From: Amphibacillus marinus
GTDB taxonomy: Bacteria > Bacillota > Bacilli > Bacillales > Amphibacillaceae
Length of the DNA: 64,000 bases
Reading direction: 5' to 3'
Assembly: GCF_900110345.1 (NCBI RefSeq)
Contig: NZ_FODJ01000003.1
Location: 62,001 to 126,000, forward strand
Of this stretch, positions 28,016-36,680 are shown one piece after another. The notes under the pieces were generated by a model that made no database searches, was not told the origin of the DNA, and was given only the letters and a program-made list of their open reading frames with translations. Position 1 is the stretch's first letter. Each line of letters starts with the position of its first letter. The translations under genes were made by a program, and so were the position numbers.

Positions 28016-28912
28016 TTATTTAGTAAGGAAATTACAATTAGCTAATATTTCATTAGTAGAAAGTAATGTTGCTTCACGCACAGACACCTTATTTATCTTT
28101 AAAAAATTCTGTACCACATGATAGCCAACGGCATATCCAGCGAAGGGTGATAAACCAACAGGATGATAGCTGTGCTCTTTAGCAATTTCATCACCAAACA
28201 TATAGCTGCTAACCTCAGCAAAGCCTTTAATAGCTAGGGCATCCTTAATAATTTCCATTGAGTAAAGGAGATCTTCTTCATCTAAAGCTGTAACCCACGG
28301 TCCTAGATATGCCTCCCCATAGAGTTCTTTGGCAAAAGCCTCGGCTAAGCCCTCAATAATTAGGTAATCGCCAACTGTTACGTTACCATGATCCCAATTA
28401 AAATACGAAAATCGAATATTGTGGTGAAATTCGTGGGCAATGACTGCAGGTAGCCTAGGGCTGTTATAGGTATTTGGGAAAAGCGAAATTTGAATAAATC
28501 CTGGAATTCCACCAAAACCACAGTATCCCCTTTGTAATTTAAGCTTGTCAGGATCAGCAAGGTAAGCACCAAAGCGTAAGCGATCAGCTTTAAGATGTAA
28601 TTGATTTTTGTTAAGGTAAGTAACACAATTATTCAAAGCCTGTTGTGCCGTTTCAAGAATATGCAGTTCTTTAAACTGTGTTAACCCTTGTCTCCCCAGT
28701 TCGGTCTCTAAAACGTCAAGATAGCCAAGCATTTTAGTAGCGACAAGCACATCATAGCCATCGTATTGCTTTGCCTTTAGTGGAACATTAATGCTATCCC
28801 ACATCTGTTTAAACGGCTTCATCATTGTATAGCGGAAGTAATCCTCGCGCCCTTCAGCTATTGAAAAGAGCTGATCGTATTGTTTAACGGTATCCTCAAT
28901 TATTATTTGCAT
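28016..28912 (-). CDS. Predicted Zn-dependent protease, DUF2268 (YjaZ-like)
   Basis: The 298-residue cytoplasmic protein has the zinc-binding motif HEFHHNIRF and a downstream EGLAEAFAKELYG that supplies the third ligand Glu. This is the DUF2268/YjaZ arrangement. The motif region is preceded by SPRLPAVIAHEF. The physiological substrate is unknown. The ATG at 28912 is chosen because GAGGTG precedes it by about 6 bases; an upstream in-frame ATG adds 27 residues without a ribosome binding site. Confidence 0.85.
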   Translation of the reverse strand: MQIIIEDTVKQYDQLFSIAEGREDYFRYTMMKPFKQMWDSINVPLKAKQYDGYDVLVATKMLGYLDVLETELGRQGLTQFKELHILETAQQALNNCVTYLNKNQLHLKADRLRFGAYLADPDKLKLQRGYCGFGGIPGFIQISLFPNTYNSPRLPAVIAHEFHHNIRFSYFNWDHGNVTVGDYLIIEGLAEAFAKELYGEAYLGPWVTALDEEDLLYSMEIIKDALAIKGFAEVSSYMFGDEIAKEHSYHPVGLSPFAGYAVGYHVVQNFLKINKVSVREATLLSTNEILANCNFLTK

Positions 28913-29122
28913 ACTTTTCACCTCAATAAAAAATGATAACCCTTGTCGCCGCGTGAAGGTCAATAGCTTTGTAAAAAAAATAATACGATGCATTTATCAG
29001 CCTTTGTAACGGGAAAATTCCTTTTTAATAAAAAACAATAAAGAAAAGCTTTACATTTGATTAATTTCCTTTTTTTACAAAACGATGAAACCGTGCTATC
29101 TTTGAAAAAAAGGAGGAGTTAA

Positions 29123-29992
29123 ATGTCACGAAGAAGTGCTCTTAAATATCCGTTACATGTTATTTTTCACTACATTTTTAATCAAGATGGCGGAAATGAT
29201 GCGATCTTAATTGATTTTCTTAATAAGCTTCTGGTTCAATCGGTAAAACAAGAGATTATTGAGTGTGTTTATCAGAAAACTGATTACACTAGTAATGCTT
29301 TTCAGCTTGAAATTAAGGCACGAACAGCCGCTAGGGAGCATCTAGACATTCGTATTCATATCTGTGATCGAGCGTATCAAGCAACTCATAATATGAGGGA
29401 GTGGGAACCACAGTATGTCGATCATGTCATTCGTGAGTCGAATCCGTGTTTGTTAAAGTCTTGCTTTATCATTAATATGTTAAATTTTAACCTTCTGACT
29501 GAGTCCCCTCAATATCACAATGTCTATCAGGTCGAAAATAAACGGAATCCTTATTTGCTGTATGACAAAATGGAGATACATTATTTTGAATTAGCTAAAC
29601 TACCAAAGGGCTTTCCACAAACACCTAGTGAAGAGTGGCTCTATCTATTAAAACAACTTGTAAATAGTGAGAAGATAGGCACTTGGATAAAGGGCAGAGC
29701 CATTTATCAGCATGCGGTAACACGGTTTAATGATGCACTTAACGCAGAGCTGCTAACAACGCAGAATAATAGTGAAAAATATTGGTATGTTGAACGTTTA
29801 GAAGAACAACAGATGTTGTTATATCAAGGTAAAATGCATGGACAAGTGTCAGAACGGGAGCGAATAGTCATTCAGATGATTAAAGCTGGCTATCCATATG
29901 GACAAATTGTTCACCTCACGGGTATTTCTATTGAAGAGCTCGATCAGCTTGCGATGAATCAATATCAGAAAAATAATCAAACGATCTCGTAA
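29123..29992 (+). CDS. Rpn/PD-(D/E)XK-2 family protein with altered active site
   Basis: The 289-residue protein has the layout of the Rpn recombination-promoting nuclease/putative transposase family: PLHVIFHYIFNQDGGNDAIL near the start and LIDFLNKLLV next. QLEIKARTAAREHLDIRIHI is the nuclease core, and a C-terminal helical segment ends MIKAGYPYGQIVHLTGIS. In active relatives the core reads roughly D-V-x-A-x...I-x-I-E-I/M-Q. Here the Asp is Glu, the Glu is Arg and the Gln is His, so nuclease activity is doubtful. It stands alone, preceded by AGGAGG. Confidence 0.85.
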   Translation: MSRRSALKYPLHVIFHYIFNQDGGNDAILIDFLNKLLVQSVKQEIIECVYQKTDYTSNAFQLEIKARTAAREHLDIRIHICDRAYQATHNMREWEPQYVDHVIRESNPCLLKSCFIINMLNFNLLTESPQYHNVYQVENKRNPYLLYDKMEIHYFELAKLPKGFPQTPSEEWLYLLKQLVNSEKIGTWIKGRAIYQHAVTRFNDALNAELLTTQNNSEKYWYVERLEEQQMLLYQGKMHGQVSERERIVIQMIKAGYPYGQIVHLTGISIEELDQLAMNQYQKNNQTIS

Positions 29993-30125
29993 GCGATTAC
30001 TTTGTTGAGGATACAATTGTTTTAATCTCAACCGCTATTACAAGTAAGAAAATAGTGATTGACTTCCTAGACCTAATTCGATAAATTAGTCAAGTATGTT
30101 TAATTTGTTTAGGGGGACACAAGGG

Positions 30126-30734
30126 ATGCAAAATCAACAAGAGATAAAAATGATAACAGCTGACCCTTCAGCACTTGGGCTGTTTGGACTTGCTATGGTA
30201 ACGTTAGTTGCGTCTTCGCAAAAGCTTGGTTTAACTGATGGGGTTTCGCTCGTTTTACCATGGGCTTTCTTTTTAGGAGGGATAGCGCAACTCTTTGCAG
30301 CAAGTCAGGATGCTAAGCATAATAATATTTTCGGAACAACGGCATTTGGTGCCTTTGGTTTATTTTGGTTTGGCGTGGGTCTTACTTGGTTAATTCAGAT
30401 GGGTGTACTAGGTGAAGGACTTGCTCAACAGGCAGATTCTCGTCAGCTTGGAGTAGCTTTTATCGGTTATTTAATATTCAGCCTGTTTATGACGGTTGGT
30501 GCTATGGAAACACACAAAGTATTATTTTCTATTTTTGTCGCCATCGATTTCTTATTTATTGGTTTGTCACTAAGTGCATTTAATATTATGTATCACTATA
30601 CACATCTGCTAGCAGCTGTAGCTGAGCTCATCATTGCTTTGCTTTCTTTTTACGGTAGTGCTGCAATTGTCTTGAATAAGCACTTTGGTAAAACTGTGCT
30701 CCCAATAGGGAAGCCGTTCGGTATCTTTAAATAA
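30126..30734 (+). CDS. Acetate uptake transporter, GPR1/FUN34/YaaH family
   Basis: The 202-residue protein has six membrane helices. The family entrance motif N-P-A-P-L-G-L is replaced by DPSALGLFGLAM. ALPWAFFLGG-like (VLPWAFFLGGIAQLFAA) and FGAFGLFWFGVG segments support the assignment. AceTr proteins move acetate or succinate with protons. The ATG at 30126 lies 8 bases after AGGGGGAC and is preferred to an ATG at 30096. A terminator follows directly. Confidence 0.88.
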   Translation: MQNQQEIKMITADPSALGLFGLAMVTLVASSQKLGLTDGVSLVLPWAFFLGGIAQLFAASQDAKHNNIFGTTAFGAFGLFWFGVGLTWLIQMGVLGEGLAQQADSRQLGVAFIGYLIFSLFMTVGAMETHKVLFSIFVAIDFLFIGLSLSAFNIMYHYTHLLAAVAELIIALLSFYGSAAIVLNKHFGKTVLPIGKPFGIFK

Positions 30735-30741
30735 TTCTCCT

Positions 30742-30770
30742 AAAAAGCTGATCTAATTGATTAGCTTTTT
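30742..30770 (+). terminator. Terminator after the acetate transporter
   Basis: AAAAAGCTGATC pairs with GATTAGCTTTTT (one G-U), giving a T-rich 3' arm. Confidence 0.8.
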
Positions 30771-30875
30771 AATATGGACATAATCGTCCAACACGAGCAA
30801 TTTTTGTTAGTTACGCTTAATCGTTATAAAATTAAGATAATCAAGGCAAACTACCTAAAAAAGGTGGTTAGAGCA

Positions 30876-31130
30876 ATGATAAATCAAGATTATAATATTG
30901 GAGATCAGGTTTATGTGATGTTACGCAATCCCCATGTGCAAGGTGCAGTCAATGTTCAAGAGGCTCAAGTTGTTGCAAAGCCAGATTATCCAGGTGAACT
31001 AGCGCTACTATTAAATGAGGAATATTTTCCATTACGGGATGATTTAGCTGTTTTTTCTGACTATTATGAGGCTGAAATAGCTTATCGAGATGCGTTTGGT
31101 CAATCTGGAGCGGAGGACTATCATGGTTAA
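30876..31130 (+). CDS. splA: SplA, regulator of spore photoproduct lyase
   Basis: The 84-residue protein matches the small SplA family in pattern (GDQVYVMLRNPHVQGAVNVQEA, VVAKPDYPGELALLL, EEYFPLRDDLAVF, and EAEIAYRDAFG). It directly precedes and overlaps splB by 8 bases, as splAB do in Bacillus. SplA is a negative regulator of splAB in B. subtilis, acting with sigma-G control in the forespore. The ATG at 30876 follows AAGGTGG by about 8 bases; the longer reading frame from 30774 has no such site and would run through the terminator. Confidence 0.85.
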   Translation: MINQDYNIGDQVYVMLRNPHVQGAVNVQEAQVVAKPDYPGELALLLNEEYFPLRDDLAVFSDYYEAEIAYRDAFGQSGAEDYHG

Positions 31131-32151
31131 ACCCTTTGTCCCTCAGCTTGTTTATTTTGAACCAAAAGCGTTGGAGTACCCGTTAGGTAAGAAGCTGTTT
31201 AAGAAGTTCACTGATATGGATTTAGAGATTCGTGAAACGACATCTCATAATCAAGTTCGTAATTTACCTGGTGATAATGATTTTCAAAAATATCGTCATG
31301 CAAAATCAACGTTAGTGGTTGGTTTACGTAAAACGTTGAAATTCGATACTTCAAAACCTTCAGCTGAATATGCAATTCCCTTTGCCACGGGATGTATGGG
31401 GCATTGCCATTATTGTTACCTTCAGACAACAATGGGATCTAAGCCGTATATTAGAACTTATGTAAATACTGATGAAATTTATGATGCTGCAGAGCAATAC
31501 ATGCGGGAACGTATGCCCGAGGTAACTCGCTTTGAGGCATCCTGTACTTCTGACATTGTTGGGATTGACCATTTGACCCATACCTTAAAGGATGCGATTG
31601 AATACTTTGGTAAAACAGAGCATGGTCTCTTGCGCTTTGTGACAAAATTTGCCCATGTCGATCACTTACTTGATGCTGATCATAAAGGACGTACGCGATT
31701 CAGATTTAGTATTAATGCAGATTATGTGATTAAATACTTTGAACCAGGTACATCACGCTTAAAAGAACGAATTGAGGCTGCTACAAAAGTAGCTGAAGCT
31801 GATTACCCGCTTGGCTTTATCATTGCCCCAATTTATTTGCATGAAGGCTGGCGAGAGGGCTATCTTGATATGCTTGAGCATTTAGCGGAGATGCTACCAG
31901 CAAAGGCCAAGCAAGGACTTACCTTTGAGCTTATTCAACACCGCTTTACTGCGCCGGCAAAACGTGTCATTCAGAAAAACTATCCAATGACGAAGCTGGA
32001 GTTAGATGAGTCAAAGCGTAAAACAAAATGGGGACGTTATGGTATCTTTAAATACGTTTACACAGATGAGGAACAGGCTGAAATGAAAGAATTGTTTAAG
32101 ACTCAGATACCTCGTCTCTTCCCACAAGCAAAAATTGAATACTTTACTTGA
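31123..32151 (+). CDS. splB: Spore photoproduct lyase (radical SAM)
   Basis: The 342-residue enzyme is the same length as B. subtilis SplB. The radical-SAM cluster motif CMGHCHYC gives Cys91, Cys95 and Cys98. The H-atom donor Cys141 lies in FEASCTSDIVGID; all four fall at the B. subtilis positions. It repairs the spore photoproduct 5-thyminyl-5,6-dihydrothymine in UV-damaged spore DNA during germination. Its presence implies that the organism makes spores. It overlaps splA and ends one base before a terminator. Confidence 0.97.
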   Translation: MVKPFVPQLVYFEPKALEYPLGKKLFKKFTDMDLEIRETTSHNQVRNLPGDNDFQKYRHAKSTLVVGLRKTLKFDTSKPSAEYAIPFATGCMGHCHYCYLQTTMGSKPYIRTYVNTDEIYDAAEQYMRERMPEVTRFEASCTSDIVGIDHLTHTLKDAIEYFGKTEHGLLRFVTKFAHVDHLLDADHKGRTRFRFSINADYVIKYFEPGTSRLKERIEAATKVAEADYPLGFIIAPIYLHEGWREGYLDMLEHLAEMLPAKAKQGLTFELIQHRFTAPAKRVIQKNYPMTKLELDESKRKTKWGRYGIFKYVYTDEEQAEMKELFKTQIPRLFPQAKIEYFT

Positions 32152-32180
32152 GCAGGTGTGGAGTATCACACCTGCCTTTT
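32152..32180 (+). terminator. Terminator of splAB
   Basis: GCAGGTGTG and CACACCTGC form a perfect 9-base stem and are followed by CTTTTCT. Confidence 0.85.
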
Positions 32181-32306
32181 CTATTCCCTTATTAATAATC
32201 TAATCATAGATTAACAATCAAATCCCTTTAAAAGTCATTCTTTTACGGTGCGCACTTTTTTGTTACCGAGAGGACAATAATATCCCATACTAATTAAAGA
32301 GCTCCT

Positions 32307-33596
32307 TTATTTGCAAGCTAGTTCAGCTTCTTTACTTGCCAATACTTTAGTAAGAGCAGCAAGCATCTGATCAATGTCCTCTCGCTCAATAACAAGCGGT
32401 GGTTGAAAAGCAAGCACATTTCGATCAAGCCCATTTTTCCCAATTAGGAAGCCACGTACTTTCATCTCTTCTAAAATATCATCAGTCAAGTCAGCTGCGC
32501 TTATCTTAGTATTTAATGCCTGTATTTCTACACCAAGCATCAGTCCAATTCCACGAATATCTTTAATTAGCGGGCTATTAATGCTCCAAAGTGCACCCTT
32601 TAGATATTGCCCGAGTTGATAAGCTCGTTGGACAAGGTCATGCTTGGCGATATAGTCAAGCACCCGAAGAGCGGTCTCAGCAGCAACAGGATTCGCGCCA
32701 AAGGTAGAAGCGGAAGGGCGATTGAATGCGGTGGCGATTTGGTCAGTAGTTGAAAAGGTAGAGATCGGTATCCCGTTACCTAATGCTTTGGCGGTTACAA
32801 GAATGTCGGGCGTCACTCCTTCATGCTCCACCGCAAAAAACTTCCCAGTTCTCCCATAGCCAGTTTGTACTTCATCAACAATTAAGAGTACATTATGCTC
32901 CTTCAGAAGCTGATGCACCCTTTTTAAAAACCCTTTCGGATACCTAATAATCCCACCATTACCTTGGATCGGTTCAAGAATCATGGCAGCAATGTTTTCG
33001 CCATGCTCCTCTAAGGTTTGTTCTAGCTGTGCGAGTGAAGTAGCCATTGAAGCTATTTCAGCTATCTCAAGATTGTGGGGGCGATCAACAAAATAAATCT
33101 GGTCATCAACTAGCTGATCATCCAAGCGCCACATAGGGATCCCAGTAACACTCATGGCAAGATGCGTTCGTCCATGAAGTCCGCCAGATAGCGCAATGAA
33201 GCCTTTTTTCTTTGTGTAAAGTCTTGCTAATGATAGAGCTCCTTCATTAGCCTCTGAACCAGTCACGCAGAAAAAGGTTTTTTTTAATTCTCCAGGTAAT
33301 AATTCTGCTAATTTTTCCGCCAAATCGACAATTGGCTGTGTTAAATAAATGGTTGATGTATGTTGCAAGCTAGTTAGCTGTTTCTGAGCTGTGGCAAAAA
33401 TCTCTGGATTGCTATGTCCACAATTCATCACGGAAACCCCAGCAAAAAAATCAACATATTGCTTGCCAGTTTGATCATATAAGTATTGCATACTTCCTGA
33501 CACTATTTGAGGGGGCTGTCGGTAAAAGTGGGCCGTAGCAGGCATCAAGAAAGTCTGTCTCTTTTCCAAAATTTTCTTAGGGCCAATGCTGTACAT
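32307..33596 (-). CDS. Class III PLP-dependent aminotransferase
   Basis: The 429-residue protein belongs to fold type I, class III aminotransferases (ornithine, GABA and AGXT2-like). FFCVTGSEANEGALSLARLYT binds the PLP phosphate. LIVDEVQTGYGRTGKFFAVEHEGVTPDIL contains the Asp that holds the pyridine N. VTAKALGNGIPIS carries the Schiff-base Lys. Its N-terminus (DFFAGVSVMNCGHSNPEIF) is nearest to alanine-glyoxylate/beta-aminoisobutyrate type enzymes. No arginine or GABA genes are adjacent, so the substrate is not assigned. It lies downstream of the U32 gene on the same strand with a 41-base gap. Confidence 0.88.
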   Translation of the reverse strand: MYSIGPKKILEKRQTFLMPATAHFYRQPPQIVSGSMQYLYDQTGKQYVDFFAGVSVMNCGHSNPEIFATAQKQLTSLQHTSTIYLTQPIVDLAEKLAELLPGELKKTFFCVTGSEANEGALSLARLYTKKKGFIALSGGLHGRTHLAMSVTGIPMWRLDDQLVDDQIYFVDRPHNLEIAEIASMATSLAQLEQTLEEHGENIAAMILEPIQGNGGIIRYPKGFLKRVHQLLKEHNVLLIVDEVQTGYGRTGKFFAVEHEGVTPDILVTAKALGNGIPISTFSTTDQIATAFNRPSASTFGANPVAAETALRVLDYIAKHDLVQRAYQLGQYLKGALWSINSPLIKDIRGIGLMLGVEIQALNTKISAADLTDDILEEMKVRGFLIGKNGLDRNVLAFQPPLVIEREDIDQMLAALTKVLASKEAELACK

Positions 33597-33637
33597 AGAA
33601 AAACTCCTTTACGTTAGTGATTAGAACGGCTAGCTGG

Positions 33638-35572
33638 CTACGATCGCTGATATTGATAGGATAGAGAGCCTAATGTATAACCAGCTGGATCTGCTTCTAA
33701 TTGTGCAAACAATTGTTTTGCTCGATGAGGAGCTATAATTGCGGCCTGATAAGCTTGAATAATTGCTTTAAGCTGATGAATTGAATAAGTTTGACCTTCA
33801 ATTCTAAGTGCTGTTAAATTATTGACCTGTAATTGTGCTAAAACAGGGAGCAGGCAGATAGATTTCATCGAGTATAAATGATTTTTTTGATATTGATCAC
33901 GGTAAATAGGGTTTTCACCTTTGTCAGTCAGCAATGTTAATACTGAGTTGCTAACGTATTGGTTATTGCAGGTGTCAATTGGTGTTAACACTTCGGTGTT
34001 CTCGTATAAATCTAAGTCTAAATACATCATCTTTAGTGGTCCGTGCGCAATTAACTCAACAGGCAAAGGTGATTGCGACATAAATTGACTAAGCTGATCT
34101 GACTTACTTTCAATTGAAGCGGTTATCCGATTAACGCCAAGTTTCTGATAAAATAGGGCAGCTTGATGGTTATAGATATTTGTATTAAAGTCAGCAACAA
34201 TTGAGAAATGTTTCCCGTATTTAAAGATAGAGCCCAAATTTCCAACGAGTAAGCCGTCAAACAACTGACCATACCGAGTTAAGAAATGGTCAATCTGGTC
34301 AACCTGCCCTTGAGTGACCATTTGCGGTAGAGCGAAATACACCTCAGTCGCATTCTTTGCCGTAATGATCTCTTGAATTTGATAGATTGTAAAAGGCTGA
34401 TCTGGTTCAAGCACATCACCGGCTAAGTAAATCCGGTCAACCCCAAGATCAATAGCTAGCTTAGCTTGTTCGATGTTATTCACCTTAACCGTTAACTGTT
34501 TGGTTTGTCCTTTATTGGTTAGACTAGGCTGAAAGCTAGCCGTAAATGTATTGATTAAATAATCTGTTAGCTTAGGCTCCTCGGTTGGGGTCGAGAACAT
34601 CTTACCTGTTGAATAGAATTTACCTGTCCCTTCATAACGCTGGTTGATAAAAGTTAACCCAGGCTTACCAAAGGCATAAGCGGTTGAAAAATCCCGTTTT
34701 CGATTATTAACCAGTTGCTCGGCCTGTTCCTTTCGATTGAAGGCAATTGGTTCTTTAATGTAGCGATCAATTGCATCACCATATGTATTAACAAGGTTAA
34801 TGATAAAATCTGCTTCACGCATGCGCCCTTCTATTTTAAACGAGGTTACCCGTGCTTCGATTAGCTCAGGGATATGCTCATACATATACATGTCTCTTGC
34901 GGCTAATGGATACTCAGTCGGATAGACCTGTCCATCCTTCTTAGCGCGGTATGCCCAGCGACAAGGCTTAAAGCAGCGTCCACGATTGGAACTGTTACCC
35001 CAAATAGTTGAGCTAAAATAGCAGTTCGCGCCATTTACCGTACACATGTCACCATGCATAAAGTATTCTGTTTCAATATCCGTCTCCCTCTGAATATATT
35101 TGGCAGTTTGCAGATCCATCTCTCGAGACAGTACCACTCGTGTAACACCCTCTGCTTGAAGTGCCCTCACGTAATCACTGTTATGGACATTCATCATAAC
35201 CGAAGCATGAATATCAATGGATAACGCCAAATCTTGGCAAAGCTTCACCACTGCTAAATCCTGAACAATAATACCATCAACATTAGCACGATCAAGAAAC
35301 TGTAAATAATCGCTCGCTAGGTTAATTTCATTGTCATGTAATAAATTATTGAGAGTCACGTAGACCTTTTTCTCGTAATGATGAGCGCGTTTAACAGCCT
35401 CAACAATGTCGTTATTTGAAAAATTAAACCCTTTCCGCATCATGCGCATGTTTAGATATTGACCGCCAATATAAATGGCATCGCAATTCGCTAAGACCAC
35501 TTGTTTAAATACGTCAAGGTTGCCTGCTGGAGCTAGTAGCTCAATTTCTCTTTCATTAAAATAGCGTGGCAT
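33638..35572 (-). CDS. Peptidase U32 family protein (Fe-S RNA hydroxylation type)
   Basis: The 644-residue protein begins with the U32 opening ELLAPAGNLDVFKQVVLANCDAIYIGG. It carries the cluster motif with four cysteines: HGDMC, then GANC, NRGRC and KPCRW (about residues 170-208). U32 proteins such as TrhP and RlhA take part in tRNA or 23S rRNA hydroxylation rather than proteolysis, and this length fits the long single-gene form. A C-terminal region of about 300 residues repeats a TIM-barrel-like pattern (IEQAKLAIDLGVDRIYLAG). The RNA target is not assigned. Confidence 0.85.
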   Translation of the reverse strand: MPRYFNEREIELLAPAGNLDVFKQVVLANCDAIYIGGQYLNMRMMRKGFNFSNNDIVEAVKRAHHYEKKVYVTLNNLLHDNEINLASDYLQFLDRANVDGIIVQDLAVVKLCQDLALSIDIHASVMMNVHNSDYVRALQAEGVTRVVLSREMDLQTAKYIQRETDIETEYFMHGDMCTVNGANCYFSSTIWGNSSNRGRCFKPCRWAYRAKKDGQVYPTEYPLAARDMYMYEHIPELIEARVTSFKIEGRMREADFIINLVNTYGDAIDRYIKEPIAFNRKEQAEQLVNNRKRDFSTAYAFGKPGLTFINQRYEGTGKFYSTGKMFSTPTEEPKLTDYLINTFTASFQPSLTNKGQTKQLTVKVNNIEQAKLAIDLGVDRIYLAGDVLEPDQPFTIYQIQEIITAKNATEVYFALPQMVTQGQVDQIDHFLTRYGQLFDGLLVGNLGSIFKYGKHFSIVADFNTNIYNHQAALFYQKLGVNRITASIESKSDQLSQFMSQSPLPVELIAHGPLKMMYLDLDLYENTEVLTPIDTCNNQYVSNSVLTLLTDKGENPIYRDQYQKNHLYSMKSICLLPVLAQLQVNNLTALRIEGQTYSIHQLKAIIQAYQAAIIAPHRAKQLFAQLEADPAGYTLGSLSYQYQRS

Positions 35573-35966
35573 TATGCTGCCTCCTCATGTGATGTGATTC
35601 ACAAATGTAGTTATCCTGATTTCTTTATTGCATAAACATTAAGGTGAAATTAAGCGTGTAACCTTCTATCTTTAAAGGATATCATACCTAAGCCAGACAA
35701 TTCCTCGTAGAAAATGACAATATTTTGTCTTTTTATCCTGTTTACGTAATGAAAGTATAAAAACAAGTATGTTAGTTATTCCAGCTAGGTCTACAGGCTT
35801 AGAAGAAGATAATCCTGACGCTGGTTATGTTTACTGGGTGACTACGGTAAACTGATAATAGCTAGTGTTACCTATCATGATAGAGCAGTGCAACCTAGCT
35901 ATACATAATTCCATCAGACAAGCGTATGACTAACCCTAACAAGCATGGTCTTGCAAAGCATATTCG
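35573..35966. other. Intergenic stretch, little content
   Basis: About 390 bases without a convincing gene. A 28-codon open stretch at 35769-35855 reads MLVIPARSTGLEEDNPDAG and continues to VN. It looks protein-like but has no ribosome binding site and may be a remnant. The rest is AT-rich spacer. Confidence 0.4.
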
Positions 35967-36025
35967 TTGACAGATGACACAATGTCACTTAGGATAAAGG
36001 TACGATATGACACGATGTCATATCG
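35967..36025 (+). promoter_or_regulatory. Promoter and double TetR operator of the tetR-ftsH-ABC operon
   Basis: A perfect TTGACA -35 (35967-35972), a 17-base spacer and TAGGAT -10 (35990-35995). Operator 1, TGACA-CAA-TGTCA (35975-35987), fills the spacer. Operator 2 has perfect 10-base arms, CGATATGACA and TGTCATATCG around CGA (36003-36025), and sits at the transcription start. Both share TGACAnnnTGTCA. They lie directly before the TetR-type gene, so autorepression of the whole operon is a strong inference. Confidence 0.85.
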
Positions 36026-36040
36026 GTAGGGGGAACGGAA

Positions 36041-36658
36041 ATGCCTAAGCAAACCTTTTTTAATTTAGATGGCGCAAAACAGGGTAAACTGGTAAAGGCA
36101 TTGATGAAAGAATTCTCAAGAGCATCACTTCATGAAGCATCAATTTCCAATATTGTGAAGTTTGCCGAAATTCCGAGAGGGAGCTTTTATCAATACTTTG
36201 AGGATAAGGAGGATGCTTTCCTTTATTTAATGAATGCATATGGTCAAGAAAATAAAAAGCGCTTTGCTGCGAAATTGATTGAGACAGATGGGGATTTGTT
36301 TGCGACATTTGCTTACATTTATCGTTGGATACTGAAAGATTTAGCAAATGGGGACAAAAGTCAATTTTTCAAAAATGCTTTTCTTAATATGAATTACAAA
36401 ATGGAACGCACTCTGTCCAATTACGTTGAAACCAATGACCTTGAAAATAGTCTGCCATTTATAACGGCATGGCGCTTGCAGCATAATCTTGCTATTTCAA
36501 CAAAAAAAGAGCTCGTCCATGTTTTCGCTATTCTTGTCTCTGTCACCATGCATAATATTATTCACGCATTTGCCACGCAACTACCGGTTGAAAAGGCTTG
36601 TGACAACTATCAAATTGAATTAAATATGCTAAAAAAAGGATTACTAAAAAACAAATAG
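36041..36658 (+). CDS. TetR-family repressor
   Basis: The 205-residue protein has an N-terminal TetR helix-turn-helix (residues about 10-55: ASLHEASISNIVKFAEIPRGSFYQYFEDKEDAF). A ligand-binding helical domain with no recognised subgroup signature follows. Two operators of identical core precede it. It is the first gene of an operon with an FtsH-type protease (22 bases downstream) and a MacB-like ABC exporter. The ligand may be a membrane-active compound or a membrane-stress signal; this is inference from the neighbours. Confidence 0.9.
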   Translation: MPKQTFFNLDGAKQGKLVKALMKEFSRASLHEASISNIVKFAEIPRGSFYQYFEDKEDAFLYLMNAYGQENKKRFAAKLIETDGDLFATFAYIYRWILKDLANGDKSQFFKNAFLNMNYKMERTLSNYVETNDLENSLPFITAWRLQHNLAISTKKELVHVFAILVSVTMHNIIHAFATQLPVEKACDNYQIELNMLKKGLLKNK

Positions 36659-36680
36659 ATAAGGGGTTTAATAAACGCTG

